A stretch of 64,000 nt of DNA from JABDLO01 sp035327565 (GCA_035327565.1 DAOLDB010000017.1:4876-68875); one strand, 5' to 3'; numbered from the stretch's first letter, positions 19,100 to 29,700 are shown. Notes: generated by a model not told the origin, from the letters alone. Numbers and translations: made by a program.

Positions 19100-19394
19100 C
19101 CTATCGTGGTAAAGTAATAGATCAAATATAATCGCAATTTGACAAATCAATCCAACAATTTCTTTAAAGAAGTCAGATTTCAAAAATATTCTAATGCGTT
19201 TTTAAAATTTGAGGAAAGACAAGAAGTTTTTATGCATTCCATCATAACTTATGTAGTCAGCAAAAATGTCCACTTAAGGAAATTGAAGGTTAAAAATATT
19301 TACTGTATTCTTGCGTTTGTTTAAGGTGGCAATGAAAAAATGTTTTCTATATACCTTCGATCAAATATAATGGTGAGGTATTTGATAGCATAAA

Positions 19395-22300
19395 ATGCAG
19401 TTGCGGTTAAGTATGCAGATGAAAACATCAGTACTAAAAATTGTTGTATGGACACTCATGGTTATGATGGTAGTGTCGTGTGCTACCCGCAAGCGTAAGG
19501 AAGATGTAAAGGGTTTTAAGAAATTTTATCACAATATGACTTCCGAATTCAATGGCTATTTTAATGCCAATGAAATCATGAAAGAAGTCTATGACATCCT
19601 GGAAAATGCTCATGAAGACAACTATTCTGACATCCTTGCCATTTATCCTACCAACAATCCGGAAACTGCCAAATCCGTTTCTCCCCAACTGGATATCGCT
19701 ATAGAAAAAGTAACTACTGTCGCGACCATCCATGATGTCGGGGATTGGGTAGATGATTGTTACGTACTGATGGGAACTGCACAATACCTGAAACAGGATT
19801 TTGAGGCAGCCCAACAGACTTTCGAATTTTTCACAAAAGAATATAACCCGGATGATCCTACAGGCAGGAATTACAAGAAAAAAGCGCTTTCACCTAAAGC
19901 TAAAAGAAAACAAAGGGAATCGGCAAAAGCGGAGGAGAAAAAGGAAAGACTGGCTGTAAGGAAAGAAAGAGAAAAAGAAAGAGCACAGGTAACTAAAGAA
20001 AGGCAGGAAGATAGGAAACAACAAGAGAAAGACCGGAAAGAAACTCAAAAAGTCCGGGAAAAAGAGAAAAAAGAAGCAGAAAAGATCCGTAAGAAAGAAG
20101 CAGAAACACGACAAAAAGAAAGGCAAAAATCAGCAGCACAATTAAAAAAAGATCGATTAAAGGCGCGAAAACAGCAATCAAAGTCCGGAACCAGAACACG
20201 TACCCGTCCGGCTCAACCCAATTCTCCAGAGCATCAGATTCTCGAAGACCAGACGCCTCTTGAGCAGGATACCATCCTCACAATAGCAGATGCCCCTCAA
20301 AATACAGAACTTGTAATTGAAGATGTTTTCCCTCAGGATGAAAAAATAGAAGACGAAAATCATCTGCACAAAAATCAAAGAAATTCAGATAAAGAGAAAA
20401 ATGGCGAAGGCAATAATTCGGAAGATGACCGGAGAATGGATGATGAGGAAGTGGAAGACATCCCTGTCACACCTAAAAAGGATCCAAAAGCCAAAGTAGA
20501 AAAAACGAAATATCACGATGGAGTACTCATGTTGGCATTAACCTATGTACATCGGGAAAGATATACCTCCGCCGACTATCTTCTTCAAAAATTATGGGAA
20601 GATCCTACCGTAAAAAAGGAAGTAAAACGTGAAGTTCCCGCAGCTCAGGCTTTTTCAGCCATTGCCCAGAAAAAATACAACCATGGGGCTGCCTATTTGG
20701 AACTGGCTATTGAAAACACCAAAAAGAAAAAAAATAAAGCCCGATATGCGTATATATTGGCACAATTGGAGGAAAGAACCGGCCGGTACGCTTCAGCTGC
20801 CGACCATTATAAAATGGCCAAAAAGTATGGTGCAACTTATGAAATGGAATTGAACTCTGAGCTCAATATGATTAAAAACGATCTGCTGGCTAAAAACATT
20901 ACACCACGGTCAGCTGAGGAAGAATTATTAAAACTTCGAAGAGCGAATAAAAATGAAGATCATAAAGATAGAATTTCCTTTATTTTGAGTGATATTGCTT
21001 TCATTTCCAATCAGGAAGATCAAGGGATTCAATACCTCAGAGAGGCACTTGGTTTCTCTAAATCAAATAAAAACCTGAAACGTGAAGCATACTTTAAATT
21101 AGCTGAATTTTATTATAAAAATGATGACTTTATTTCCTCCAAGCATTATTACGACAGCACACTGTTGGTTTTGGACAATACTGACATAAGATTCAAGAAA
21201 GTTCAGAAAATGGCTAACAATCTGGATTTGATCGCGAGACACCTGACCCAGATTCAACTCCAGGATAGTCTTTTGGCTATTGCAGCTTTACCGGAAGAGG
21301 AAATGAGGGAATATGCCATTCAAGTCATCAAAGACAAAGACAATGCAAAGGAAAAAATACCAATAACCGATGAAAATGAGAATGCTGACCCGTTGAGAAC
21401 CACCCGGAGATCTGCAACCACCCAAAGTTCATTCTTTGCCTACAATAAACAAATGGCTGAAAGCGGGAAACAATCTTTCAAAGAGCGATGGGGCGACCGT
21501 CCTCTGCAAGATAATTGGCGTCGTAAAGAAGCTACAGGCCTTTTTGCAGGTATAAATGCAGATCTGGAAATTGGAGATCTTAAACCCTTAGAAAGGAAAA
21601 TTTCAGAAGATGAAATCAGTGCTGTTCTCCGGGAACTCCCTACCACTCCTGAATCTGCAAAAAGAGCTCACATCAAAATTGAAGAGGGCTTATATGAACT
21701 GGGTAAGCTTTTCAGAGACAATTTGAGTATGCCTGCCAAATCATTGTCTTCCCATGATGATTTACTCAGACGATACCCGGCAGCCAGAAACAAATTGCCT
21801 GCATTGTATTACATGTATTTAAACAGTCAGGATCTGCATAATTACACAGCAGCAGATCAGTACAGACTGGCCATAATAAAGGAATTTCCCCAATCCAATT
21901 TTGCCAAAATACTGGAAGATCCCAATTATGCTTCTCAGCTCTTTGATAAAGATAGGGAACTCATTACATTCTATGACCGTATGTACCAGCATTTTGAAAA
22001 CAAGAATTTTCAGAAAGTTAAAGAATTGTATGATGAAAGTCTGAGTAAATTTGGACAAAACCATGCTTTAAGACCCAAATTTTCTCTTCTTCACGCGATG
22101 GCTTTAGGAAATGTGGAAGGAGAACAACCCTATGTTGATGCATTGCAGGATCTGATTCGTCGTTACCCTAATACTCCTGAACAAACCAGAGCAAGGGAAA
22201 TTCTCAGATTCTTAAAAGGAGACCAGGCGGCTTTCCAAAGAGTAGATGTTGCTGAAGTAGATGGCATATTTGAAAAGGAAGATGATAAACTTCATTATAT

Positions 22301-22649
22301 GGTCATCGTACTATACGATATAGATGATGAGGCTTTCAATAATGTACGTGTCTCTATAGCCAATTACAATAAGGATATGCATAAAGAAAAAAGACTTCAG
22401 ATATCTGATATCGGATTAAATAAAAACGAAAATTCAAAAATCATTCTGGTCAGAAAATTTAACAATAAGAGTGAAGCCATGCTTTATTATTATGACATCA
22501 CAAAAAATGCCCCAAAGTTTATCGATGTCAAAGGAGTGAATTATGAAACGTACCCGGTTACTCAAAGAAATTATAGAAAAATCATCGATCAGAAAGGTGC
22601 CAATAAATACAGGGTTTGGTTTGAAAACCATTATCTGGCCAGCAATTGA
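19395..22649 (+). CDS. sprE: SprE/PorW-type lipoprotein of the type IX secretion and gliding system
   Basis: This 1084-residue lipoprotein has its lipobox at MMVVSC (Cys29). The N-terminal signature FKKFYHNMTSEFNGYFNANE is typical of SprE/PorW, which is required for T9SS secretion and for gliding where present. After an N-terminal helical region (about 40-160) comes an extremely charged Lys/Glu/Arg-rich stretch (about 160-270), then an acidic linker, then TPR-like repeats (about 370-900) and a C-terminal alpha/beta domain (about 960-1080). Flavobacterium SprE is shorter, and the charged stretch explains much of the difference. Three ATG codons (19395, 19413, 19419) are possible starts. The giant T9SS client at 26.7-31.8 kb fits this system. 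Confidence 0.88.
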   Translation: MQLRLSMQMKTSVLKIVVWTLMVMMVVSCATRKRKEDVKGFKKFYHNMTSEFNGYFNANEIMKEVYDILENAHEDNYSDILAIYPTNNPETAKSVSPQLDIAIEKVTTVATIHDVGDWVDDCYVLMGTAQYLKQDFEAAQQTFEFFTKEYNPDDPTGRNYKKKALSPKAKRKQRESAKAEEKKERLAVRKEREKERAQVTKERQEDRKQQEKDRKETQKVREKEKKEAEKIRKKEAETRQKERQKSAAQLKKDRLKARKQQSKSGTRTRTRPAQPNSPEHQILEDQTPLEQDTILTIADAPQNTELVIEDVFPQDEKIEDENHLHKNQRNSDKEKNGEGNNSEDDRRMDDEEVEDIPVTPKKDPKAKVEKTKYHDGVLMLALTYVHRERYTSADYLLQKLWEDPTVKKEVKREVPAAQAFSAIAQKKYNHGAAYLELAIENTKKKKNKARYAYILAQLEERTGRYASAADHYKMAKKYGATYEMELNSELNMIKNDLLAKNITPRSAEEELLKLRRANKNEDHKDRISFILSDIAFISNQEDQGIQYLREALGFSKSNKNLKREAYFKLAEFYYKNDDFISSKHYYDSTLLVLDNTDIRFKKVQKMANNLDLIARHLTQIQLQDSLLAIAALPEEEMREYAIQVIKDKDNAKEKIPITDENENADPLRTTRRSATTQSSFFAYNKQMAESGKQSFKERWGDRPLQDNWRRKEATGLFAGINADLEIGDLKPLERKISEDEISAVLRELPTTPESAKRAHIKIEEGLYELGKLFRDNLSMPAKSLSSHDDLLRRYPAARNKLPALYYMYLNSQDLHNYTAADQYRLAIIKEFPQSNFAKILEDPNYASQLFDKDRELITFYDRMYQHFENKNFQKVKELYDESLSKFGQNHALRPKFSLLHAMALGNVEGEQPYVDALQDLIRRYPNTPEQTRAREILRFLKGDQAAFQRVDVAEVDGIFEKEDDKLHYMVIVLYDIDDEAFNNVRVSIANYNKDMHKEKRLQISDIGLNKNENSKIILVRKFNNKSEAMLYYYDITKNAPKFIDVKGVNYETYPVTQRNYRKIIDQKGANKYRVWFENHYLASN

Positions 22650-22696
22650 TTTTCTTATTTAAATATTTTGGAACCCTTTCATAGAACTGACTCGGC

Positions 22697-23197
22697 TTAG
22701 TTTCCAAATTGAATCAGCAACTGACCTTTATCTACCTTATCCCCTTTATCTATATGTATCATTTCTACAATGCCGCTCTGCGGCGCTTTAATTATATTTT
22801 CCATTTTCATCGCTTCAAGTATTAAAAGATTATGACCTTCTTCCACATGCATTCCCGGTTCAATCATTATACTTAAAACAAGCCCCGGCATAGGAGCCAC
22901 AATGTGCCCTAAAACGTCTTTGGATTTTTCATTAAAACCTAATTCCCTGATCAGGTGTGACAATCTTGTATTGACTTTGCAGTCAAAATCGGCACCGTTA
23001 ATTTTCAGATTGTAATGGCCTTTTTGAGGATCCATCTCCAAAATTCTGATTCTGAATTGTCTGTGATTACACCTGATCAGGTAAACATCTTCAGCACATT
23101 GCTCCAATATCTGAAAATCTCCGTTCAATTCATCAGCAGAAAATGTTCCGTATCCCTGAACTTCAATATCGGTAAGTTGATATGGATCTATATACAT
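22697..23197 (-). CDS. biotin carboxyl carrier-like protein
   Basis: This 166-residue protein ends with a biotinyl-lipoyl domain (about 95-165) holding EAMKMEN, where Lys131 would carry biotin. The N-terminal 90 residues form the beta-rich linker typical of acyl-CoA carboxylase carrier subunits in Bacteroidota. Such proteins shuttle carboxyl groups from a biotin carboxylase to a carboxyltransferase (acetyl-, propionyl- or similar CoA). Neither partner subunit is in the window. It is the last gene of an apparent operon with bactofilin, AtpZ and a four-helix membrane protein, only 5 bp after the latter, and converges on sprE. Confidence 0.88.
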   Translation of the reverse strand: MYIDPYQLTDIEVQGYGTFSADELNGDFQILEQCAEDVYLIRCNHRQFRIRILEMDPQKGHYNLKINGADFDCKVNTRLSHLIRELGFNEKSKDVLGHIVAPMPGLVLSIMIEPGMHVEEGHNLLILEAMKMENIIKAPQSGIVEMIHIDKGDKVDKGQLLIQFGN

Positions 23198-23202
23198 GAT
23201 GT

Positions 23203-23583
23203 CTATTGCTGTCTGGCTAATTTGGTTAAAAAATAAGTTTCAAACAAAGTAAAAAGAAAGTAGATGAATACAAAAGGCAAAATGAATAACTTATCATAGG
23301 GTTGCTTAATCCAATAATAAATGATAACAATTAGCACTGAGGCAAATAGCTTGATCATCAAATTGTACATTATCAATCTTGTAAATGCATTGGCATCTTT
23401 GGATTGGGCGCTTTTTTTTCCCCATCTGTAGATCATCAGGCTCAATATCACAAAAAATGCAAATCCTATCCAACCCAATGCCATATGTTCAACATTAGGA
23501 AGGTAATTCGAAAAAAACACCAGTCCTGTTATTGCCAAAACAGAAACCAATAACCATTGCCTGAAGAAAAAACTCCATTCCAT
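23203..23583 (-). CDS. four-helix membrane protein, AtpI-like position
   Basis: This 126-residue protein has four hydrophobic segments (about 10-27, 35-52, 68-90, 95-118). Its ATG overlaps the TAA of AtpZ by one base (TAATG), implying translational coupling. In many Bacteroidota a similar small protein lies between atpZ and atpB at the head of the F-type ATP synthase operon, so a role like AtpI is plausible. Here no atpB follows. Sequence similarity to AtpI is weak, so the call rests on size, topology and position. Confidence 0.6.
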   Translation of the reverse strand: MEWSFFFRQWLLVSVLAITGLVFFSNYLPNVEHMALGWIGFAFFVILSLMIYRWGKKSAQSKDANAFTRLIMYNLMIKLFASVLIVIIYYWIKQPYDKLFILPFVFIYFLFTLFETYFLTKLARQQ

Positions 23584-23798
23584 TACAATTCTTTCAGAAG
23601 CTTAATCATAAAACCCAAAAATACCAAAATAATAAAAATGGCTGTCAGGTACGTTTTGTCCCACCCAGCCACTTTATCGAGTTGGCCACCTAAATATCCA
23701 GCAATGGCCATGGTCAAAAAGAGTTGGAAAGCAAATCCGATATACTTCATGTGGGTAGCATCTTTTCGCTTTCCTTTTTGATGGTGTTCTTTTTTCAT
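23583..23798 (-). CDS. AtpZ/AtpI-family ATP synthase accessory protein
   Basis: This 71-residue protein has a basic N-terminus and two membrane segments in a helical hairpin (IGFAFQLFLTMAIAGYLGGQ and TYLTAIFIILVFLGFMIKLL). The segment GYLGGQLDK matches the AtpZ pattern. AtpZ/AtpI proteins assist c-ring assembly and may move Mg2+ or Ca2+. The ATG overlaps the bactofilin stop by 4 bp (ATGA). The core ATP synthase genes are not in the window. Confidence 0.78.
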   Translation of the reverse strand: MKKEHHQKGKRKDATHMKYIGFAFQLFLTMAIAGYLGGQLDKVAGWDKTYLTAIFIILVFLGFMIKLLKEL

Positions 23799-24256
23799 TT
23801 GGCACTACTCAGTACCGGCTTTTTCTCTGTCTGGTTTTGAGATATTTTTTCAACAAAAGATTTAACTTTCTGGCCTCCCATGTTGCAGGAAACATTAAAT
23901 ATGGCACCGGGCTGCACCACTAGTTTGCCTGTATTGACATCCCCTTCAATTTTAGCCGTTTCTCTGACATTCAATACTTCAACGACTTCAATTACTCCGT
24001 TAAAGGTACCTTCAATCACAGCATTCTGGCAGTGTATGTCGCCTTCTACTTTCCCTCCAGGTCCAATAATTACTCGACCTTTGCATTGAAGCGTCCCCAC
24101 CAACTCACCATCAATCCGAATATCACTGGCGGCAAAAAGCTTACCTTCAACTTTTGTCTCTGCCACCAAACTGTTGATTGCTCCTCCAGACATAGAACCT
24201 GAATTGATAGGAGCTGATACTGCAGGCACTTTTTCATCTTTTTTGTTACCGAACAT
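23795..24256 (-). CDS. bactofilin (polymer-forming cytoskeletal protein)
   Basis: This 153-residue protein has a disordered N-terminus (about 1-35), the bactofilin beta-helix core (about 36-125) with repeats such as DIRIDGELVGTLQCKGRVII and VEGDIHCQNAVIEGTFNGVI, and a short C-terminal tail. Bactofilins polymerise without nucleotide and anchor wall enzymes or polar structures. It is the first gene of the bactofilin-AtpZ-membrane protein-BCCP unit, and the tight overlaps point to a single message. Confidence 0.9.
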   Translation of the reverse strand: MFGNKKDEKVPAVSAPINSGSMSGGAINSLVAETKVEGKLFAASDIRIDGELVGTLQCKGRVIIGPGGKVEGDIHCQNAVIEGTFNGVIEVVEVLNVRETAKIEGDVNTGKLVVQPGAIFNVSCNMGGQKVKSFVEKISQNQTEKKPVLSSAK

Positions 24257-24408
24257 AGTTATTTTGTCTTTATTAAGGTTAATGAAACATATGGAAAACT
24301 ACATAGGTGTAGAATCAGTGGAGATTATTGGATATGTCTATGTTCGGTTAAAGATAAATATATTCTACAAAAAGAACTGCCTGTAATTCAGAAAATCAAT
24401 GTTTTTTT

Positions 24409-25164
24409 TTAAAACTCAGGTCTATAAGGATATGCCTCCGTGTATGGTGACCAATACTCATACAAAGGATCACCCTTCGAGCTCATCCCCATATGATGCC
24501 ATCGACCATCTACCAACCGGTATCCAAACTCGAGAGAAGCCCCGACCCGGTTGTTGTCTCTGGAGAAAAATTTTATATTCTCTGTATATTTATCAAATTG
24601 TGCAGTATAAATGCCTCCTCCGGTGCCAAAGAATTCAGCTGTTTCTGAATTAAATGCAACCCATTGGAAGTGCCCTCCGCTTAATATTTTAATCGTCCTT
24701 CTTGCCCCAGGAGTGTATTCCTGAGATTCCCCGCTGTCGGCTACTCTACCCGTGAAAACCCAATGACCGGTAAGATCGTCCGTGTGGTTACTTATCCTTT
24801 CCCATTTTTCATCCATTGAATTTCCGTTAACTTCTCCAAACATTCGAAAACGGTCATCATTGTGTTCAAAGGAATAAGAAACATTTTTGCCCGTCAATTC
24901 TGGTAGCGGGGTGAAGAAATCTATATGCTCAATATACTGATTATCCTTAAATGTATAGGGTCCTCCTCCGGCACTGATAAACTCACCACTTTCACTCTTT
25001 CGGGCACTAAATACAAAGTAACCGTCCTGATAAATTTTAATATACTCCTGATCGGTCACAAGCTTGCCGTTTTGCTCTACCAACTTCCAGGCACCATTCA
25101 TTTTATCATGATCTGAAAACAGGCTAAAATTAAACAGGAAAACCAATGTTAAAATGTGCAGCAT
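24409..25164 (-). CDS. exported protein with two tandem lipocalin-like (DUF4488-type) domains
   Basis: This 251-residue protein has an N-terminal signal peptide (LTLVFLFNFSLF) without a lipobox. Two halves are clearly homologous: GAWKLVEQNG with SAGGGPYTFKDNQYIEHIDFF in the first, and GHWVFTGRVAD with GTGGGIYTAQFDKYTENIKF in the second. Each resembles the small lipocalin-like DUF4488 domain. The tandem arrangement suggests an internal duplication. The function of the family is unknown; a periplasmic ligand-binding role is possible. It stands alone. Confidence 0.65.
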   Translation of the reverse strand: MLHILTLVFLFNFSLFSDHDKMNGAWKLVEQNGKLVTDQEYIKIYQDGYFVFSARKSESGEFISAGGGPYTFKDNQYIEHIDFFTPLPELTGKNVSYSFEHNDDRFRMFGEVNGNSMDEKWERISNHTDDLTGHWVFTGRVADSGESQEYTPGARRTIKILSGGHFQWVAFNSETAEFFGTGGGIYTAQFDKYTENIKFFSRDNNRVGASLEFGYRLVDGRWHHMGMSSKGDPLYEYWSPYTEAYPYRPEF

Positions 25165-25258
25165 GACAATAATTTTTTAGGTTATGAATTGCTATTCATT
25201 TTATTAAATCACACCGAACAGGAAATTGTTCAACCCGACAATATCTTACATGAGATTT

Positions 25259-26149
25259 TTAAGGATTTATTTTTAGCTTTTTGGATAGAGTGAAACCTAC
25301 TCTGAATTCCCCTTCTCTCCAGTTGCTTGTGGTGTAGGGAAGAAAATCAGTTTCAAATATTCCTCTGGCATTGGTAATATTAACCTGGAGGATATCTCCA
25401 TCGTTGGTTTTGACTTCAATTCCGGCACCAATGGCAGGATAATATCCATTATTTGAATTTCGTGAATCGGACATAATATAATTTCCATCGACCAAAAGAC
25501 CAATGTTTTGGGTTAAATGCAATTTAAATGCACCACCAACATTAAACAAATCATTTTCATCGTCAAACAATACTATACTTCTGTAAGTGTAACCACCATG
25601 AAACTGAAAAGATACCAGGTCATTAAAATTACGGGCAAGCATTATGGATGCATGGTAGGCCAATCTGTGTTGAAAAGTTTCAATGAAACTGCCTTCCGGA
25701 TTCCCGGAGTCCATAGTAGACAAACTACCCAATCCGTAGATGGCGGCACTCAGAGGAATATTGCTATTATTCTGGGATAATAATTTGATTTTAACCGAAG
25801 CATGTACATTTTGCCTCAACAACCCGGTTCCTTTGGATGCGAATGCTCCCAATGTGATATCATCTGTAATACCATACTCGGCACCGGCTGCTATATCTGC
25901 AATACGGTCCATACCAAAAAATGAGGACCATCCCCCTTCATTGCTTGCAATATCACCAAAGCGGAAGGAAGCTCTCAAATCCAACATACCCTTTCTCAGC
26001 GTTTCTGTCGACTGAACTGTAACTACTCGTGAATCATTAAAAACACTTCCCAACTCCCTTGCAATGGATACAGTATCTGTATCCTGTTCCTGTGCATTTA
26101 AATATACAAACGCAGTGAAAATCAGGAAGGGAATGATTATTATTCTCAT
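25259..26149 (-). CDS. DUF5777-type outer-membrane beta-barrel protein
   Basis: This 296-residue protein has a cleavable signal peptide ending VYLNAQ. The mature part is beta-strand rich with the early segment TLRKGMLDLRASFRFGDIA and a terminal strand EFRVGFTLSKKLKI, as in DUF5777 proteins. These are predicted outer-membrane barrels of Bacteroidota and related phyla, often near cytochrome or redox genes; that context is absent here. Function is unknown. A TAATTTTG box lies 37 bp upstream. Confidence 0.72.
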   Translation of the reverse strand: MRIIIIPFLIFTAFVYLNAQEQDTDTVSIARELGSVFNDSRVVTVQSTETLRKGMLDLRASFRFGDIASNEGGWSSFFGMDRIADIAAGAEYGITDDITLGAFASKGTGLLRQNVHASVKIKLLSQNNSNIPLSAAIYGLGSLSTMDSGNPEGSFIETFQHRLAYHASIMLARNFNDLVSFQFHGGYTYRSIVLFDDENDLFNVGGAFKLHLTQNIGLLVDGNYIMSDSRNSNNGYYPAIGAGIEVKTNDGDILQVNITNARGIFETDFLPYTTSNWREGEFRVGFTLSKKLKINP

Positions 26150-26185
26150 TTTGTTTATATTTAATTCATAAATACTTTAAATAGG

Positions 26186-26193
26186 CAAAATTA
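26186..26193 (-). promoter_or_regulatory. Bacteroidota -7 box TAATTTTG
   Basis: A perfect TAnnTTTG on the minus strand lies 37 bp before the ATG of the DUF5777 gene. The nearest TTTTTTG lies only about 15 bp further up, so the -33 element is uncertain. Confidence 0.38.
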
Positions 26194-26332
26194 ATACAAT
26201 TCGCGAAACAAAAAATTAGATTCTCTCTAATAATAAAATGGAAAGAAATGAAAACAATTTTGACATTCCTGCTCTTTTATTGAATTAAGGAAGACATTTA
26301 TAATTAAAATTGACCCATAAAATAAAAATGAT

Positions 26333-26746
26333 ATGTATCCACTTGAATTAGTAAAACCCATGGCCAAAGACCTGACTGATTTTGGGTTTAATGCCCTCCA
26401 AACTCCTGAAGAAGTTATCAATGTTCTGGAAAATACAAAAGGCACTATACTTCTTGTTGTTAATTCGGTATGTGGTTGTGCTGCTGCAAATGCGCGCCCT
26501 GCAGCTAAACTTTCCCTTCAAAATGATAAAAAACCAAACGCTCTGTTTACAGTTTTTGCCGGGGTCGACAGAGATGCCACAGAAAAGGCAAGGGAATATT
26601 TACTTCCATACCCGCCATCTTCTCCTTCCATTGCATTGTTTAAGGATGGGAATCTGGTACATATGATCGAACGACATCATATTGAAGGGAGGCCGGCTTC
26701 CATGATTGCTCAGAATCTGATTCAAGCCTACAATGCTTATTGCTAA
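26333..26746 (+). CDS. BrxA/BrxB-family bacilliredoxin
   Basis: This 137-residue protein matches the YphP/YqiW family over its whole length, with the redox motif Cys47-Gly-Cys49 inside VVNSVCGCAAANARP. Characterised bacilliredoxins in Firmicutes remove bacillithiol from proteins; Bacteroidota homologues may act on bacillithiol or a related thiol. ERHHIEGRPA is the conserved C-terminal segment. The product is cytoplasmic. Its stop codon overlaps the stop of the convergent giant gene by 3 bp. Confidence 0.93.
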   Translation: MYPLELVKPMAKDLTDFGFNALQTPEEVINVLENTKGTILLVVNSVCGCAAANARPAAKLSLQNDKKPNALFTVFAGVDRDATEKAREYLLPYPPSSPSIALFKDGNLVHMIERHHIEGRPASMIAQNLIQAYNAYC

Positions 26747-29700
26747 TAAACCTTAACCATGCGGGCAACAGACACTTCATTATTGTTTATAGCCCTTATG
26801 AAATAAGTACCGGGAAGATATCGTCCTGTTTCCAGTCTTAATGGGTCATGGACGCCATATTGTACTTTAATTTCTTTTAGTACTTTTCCTTGTGTATCCA
26901 AAACCTGCATGAAAACAGGACCTTTAGCATGATCAAAAGTAACAAATGTATATTCCGACACCAGATTAGGAGTAAGTGAGATTTCAAACGGAGGTTTCAA
27001 TGAATCATCCAGGGGTGAAATTATCCACTCTAATTCGAAAAGTGACTGATTTAATAAAATCTTTTTGGATACTTCTTTCCACTGGAAAGAATGATTGGGA
27101 GAGATTTTTAAATGGTAATTACCTGGTTTAAGGCCATTAAATATAAATTTACCATATTCATCTACCTGTATGCCTTGCAAATATTGCATTTCATGATCGT
27201 ATAACTCTAAATAAATGCTTGTAAAATCAACGGTTAAAAATGATCTGTTATCAGGTTGTTGCCAGCTCATTTTGCCTAAAATAATTGCTTGAGTATCGGG
27301 CTTAATTTCGTGCTCCGCACTTATTAAACTAAAGTATTCTGAAGGGGAAGTGTCTGTAATGAATGCATTTTGACTATCATAAGATTTATCTCGCCCTGAA
27401 GCCATATCACTTTGCAGAATCAATCCTGCATTTATTCCCATTGTATCGCGGTCAAGAATAAATAATGAAGTCGTAAGAGGTCCTTTTTCATTAGTAATAT
27501 CAGAATTCAATAGTGGATCATCACCTATCAGTGGAATGGTTGCTTCAAATCCCGGTCCTGGCCTGAATTCCAGGTAATAAATGCCATTAGGAACAGTAGA
27601 AAAACGGTAGGCACCTTCCAAATGACCTATAGTCATAGTATTAGTTCTTCCAATTTCAAGTCCTGTAGCATCCTTTATCAAAACCAATACACCATTGAGA
27701 CCGTTTTCTTCCATCTGACGGGTACCATCTTCATTCTCATCCAGCCATACCATACCTGATAAAGAATTCAGGCGAAGCAAGCCCGCATTGATGTGTGTTG
27801 TATTTCCGGGAAATTCAAACGTATAAGTAGTATTAAATCCATTTTCTTCCGTTACATCAGAATCTATTGTATCATCGTTTCCAACTTTAGGCATAGTAAA
27901 TATGAAGGAAGGATCTGGAAGAAATGATAAGTAATAAAATCCTTCATCTATATCCCTGAACTCATACCTGCCGCTCTTTCCATCCAAAGTGGAAGTTTCA
28001 GTCCTTGCCACTTCTGTATGGTTTGTCGTAAATAATATTACCGTAACGCCATTTTCCCCTTCTTCTTCTTCATCCAGTATTCCATTACCATTGCTATCCA
28101 TCCATACCCTTCCTGAAATGCGCGGAATATCCTCAACAAATCCCCCATTTAAGTATAATACATCCTCTCCTGAAACCTCAAAAAGGGAACTAGAAAACAG
28201 ACTGAAATCTCCTGTCAATACTGAGATTATATCTTTCTGATTACCGACATTGGGGAGGGTCGGTGCCAAACCGGGACCAGGGTCCATTTGAATAAAATAC
28301 CTGCCCGGTAAAACTTTATCGAACTGAAATGCACCGTTTATCCCGGTTTGAGTTTCTAACAACAAATCACCATTTTCACTGAAAAGACCTACTAATACAT
28401 CTTCCAATAAAGGTTCATTCTCCTCTTTCAATCCATTTTGATTTTCATCCAGCCAGGTAAGACCAGATAAGTTAGCTGTGCGAATTACCCCTCCATTTAT
28501 AATGTGTGGGTATTCATCTGGCACTTTAAATTCCTGAGTGGTGAATGGGCCATTTGCGTCAGTGATTTTTGAATGAATGGCGGGATCACCACCTATTAAT
28601 GCTTGAGTGATGATGTAGTTTTCACCCAAACCAAAAGATAAATAATAGGTACCAAAAGGGATACGTTCAAAAACATATCGCCCATCTGAAATTCCATCAT
28701 TTAAAGTAGTTGTAGCAGCGAATACTGTTCCATCCAAATGATGCAATAGCACTTCCACCTCGTTTAAACCGGACTCCTCAGCTTCAAGTAATCCATTCTG
28801 GTTAATGTCAAACCATAGAATTCCCGTTATTTCTCTTACCCCGATGAATCCTGCATCCTTATTAATTAACCACTCCCCTTCCTTCAATTCAAAAATGGTG
28901 GAAGTGCCAAAACCATTTTCCCGGATAAAAACATTGTCTACTCCATCCCCGAATTTGGTAAGCTCTAATGTATCAGGAATAGTAATTTCAAGTGTATAAA
29001 AACCGGCGGGTATGGACTGAAAGTAATAAATACCTGACGAGTCTGATATCATGGCTTCCACCAGCACTCCTTCAATATCTTTCAGATTGATTTCTATCCC
29101 TTGTAATAGAGGTTCATCAATTTGTTTGACCCCATCTCCATTTATATCCTCCCATACAGTTCCACTAATATCACCTCCCGGCAACATAAACCCTCCATTG
29201 ATGTCATCTAAGTTTTCCCCTGGATTCACCTTGAAGATTTCCGTGATAAAAGGAGGATCGACAGTCACAATGGAAGATACCTGTCCAGGTTGTCCTTCTA
29301 TCCTGTTTGCAGGTATAAAAGATTGATCGGGCAAAAACTCTATAAAATATTCACCGGGAAAAACCCGGGAAAAAGAATATTTGCCCTCATTTAATGGTGA
29401 TACTGCGTTACCGCTGAATACTTCATCTACCAAAATATTGTCTTCTGTAAATAAAAATACACTAACTTCGGGGAGAGCAGAATCTTCTGAATCAAACAAA
29501 CCATTTCTATTTCGATCCAGCCAAACCAAACCGGATATAGATGCCGGTCTTACATAACCCGCGTTCCAACCATCACTTTCCTCGCCTGGCATTAAATGGA
29601 TTTGCGGAGAGATTCCCTGGTCATTCACTACCGAGTTCATTGCCGCTCCAATATCCGGTAGGGTAAAAAAGTCATTTTCAGGGTTATCAAACTGAACTTG

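Noticed and set aside
19890..20378. Minus-strand frames rich in Phe and Leu opposite sprE
   Set aside because: They are the complement of the Lys/Glu-rich codons of the charged helix; no start context or independent coding pattern.
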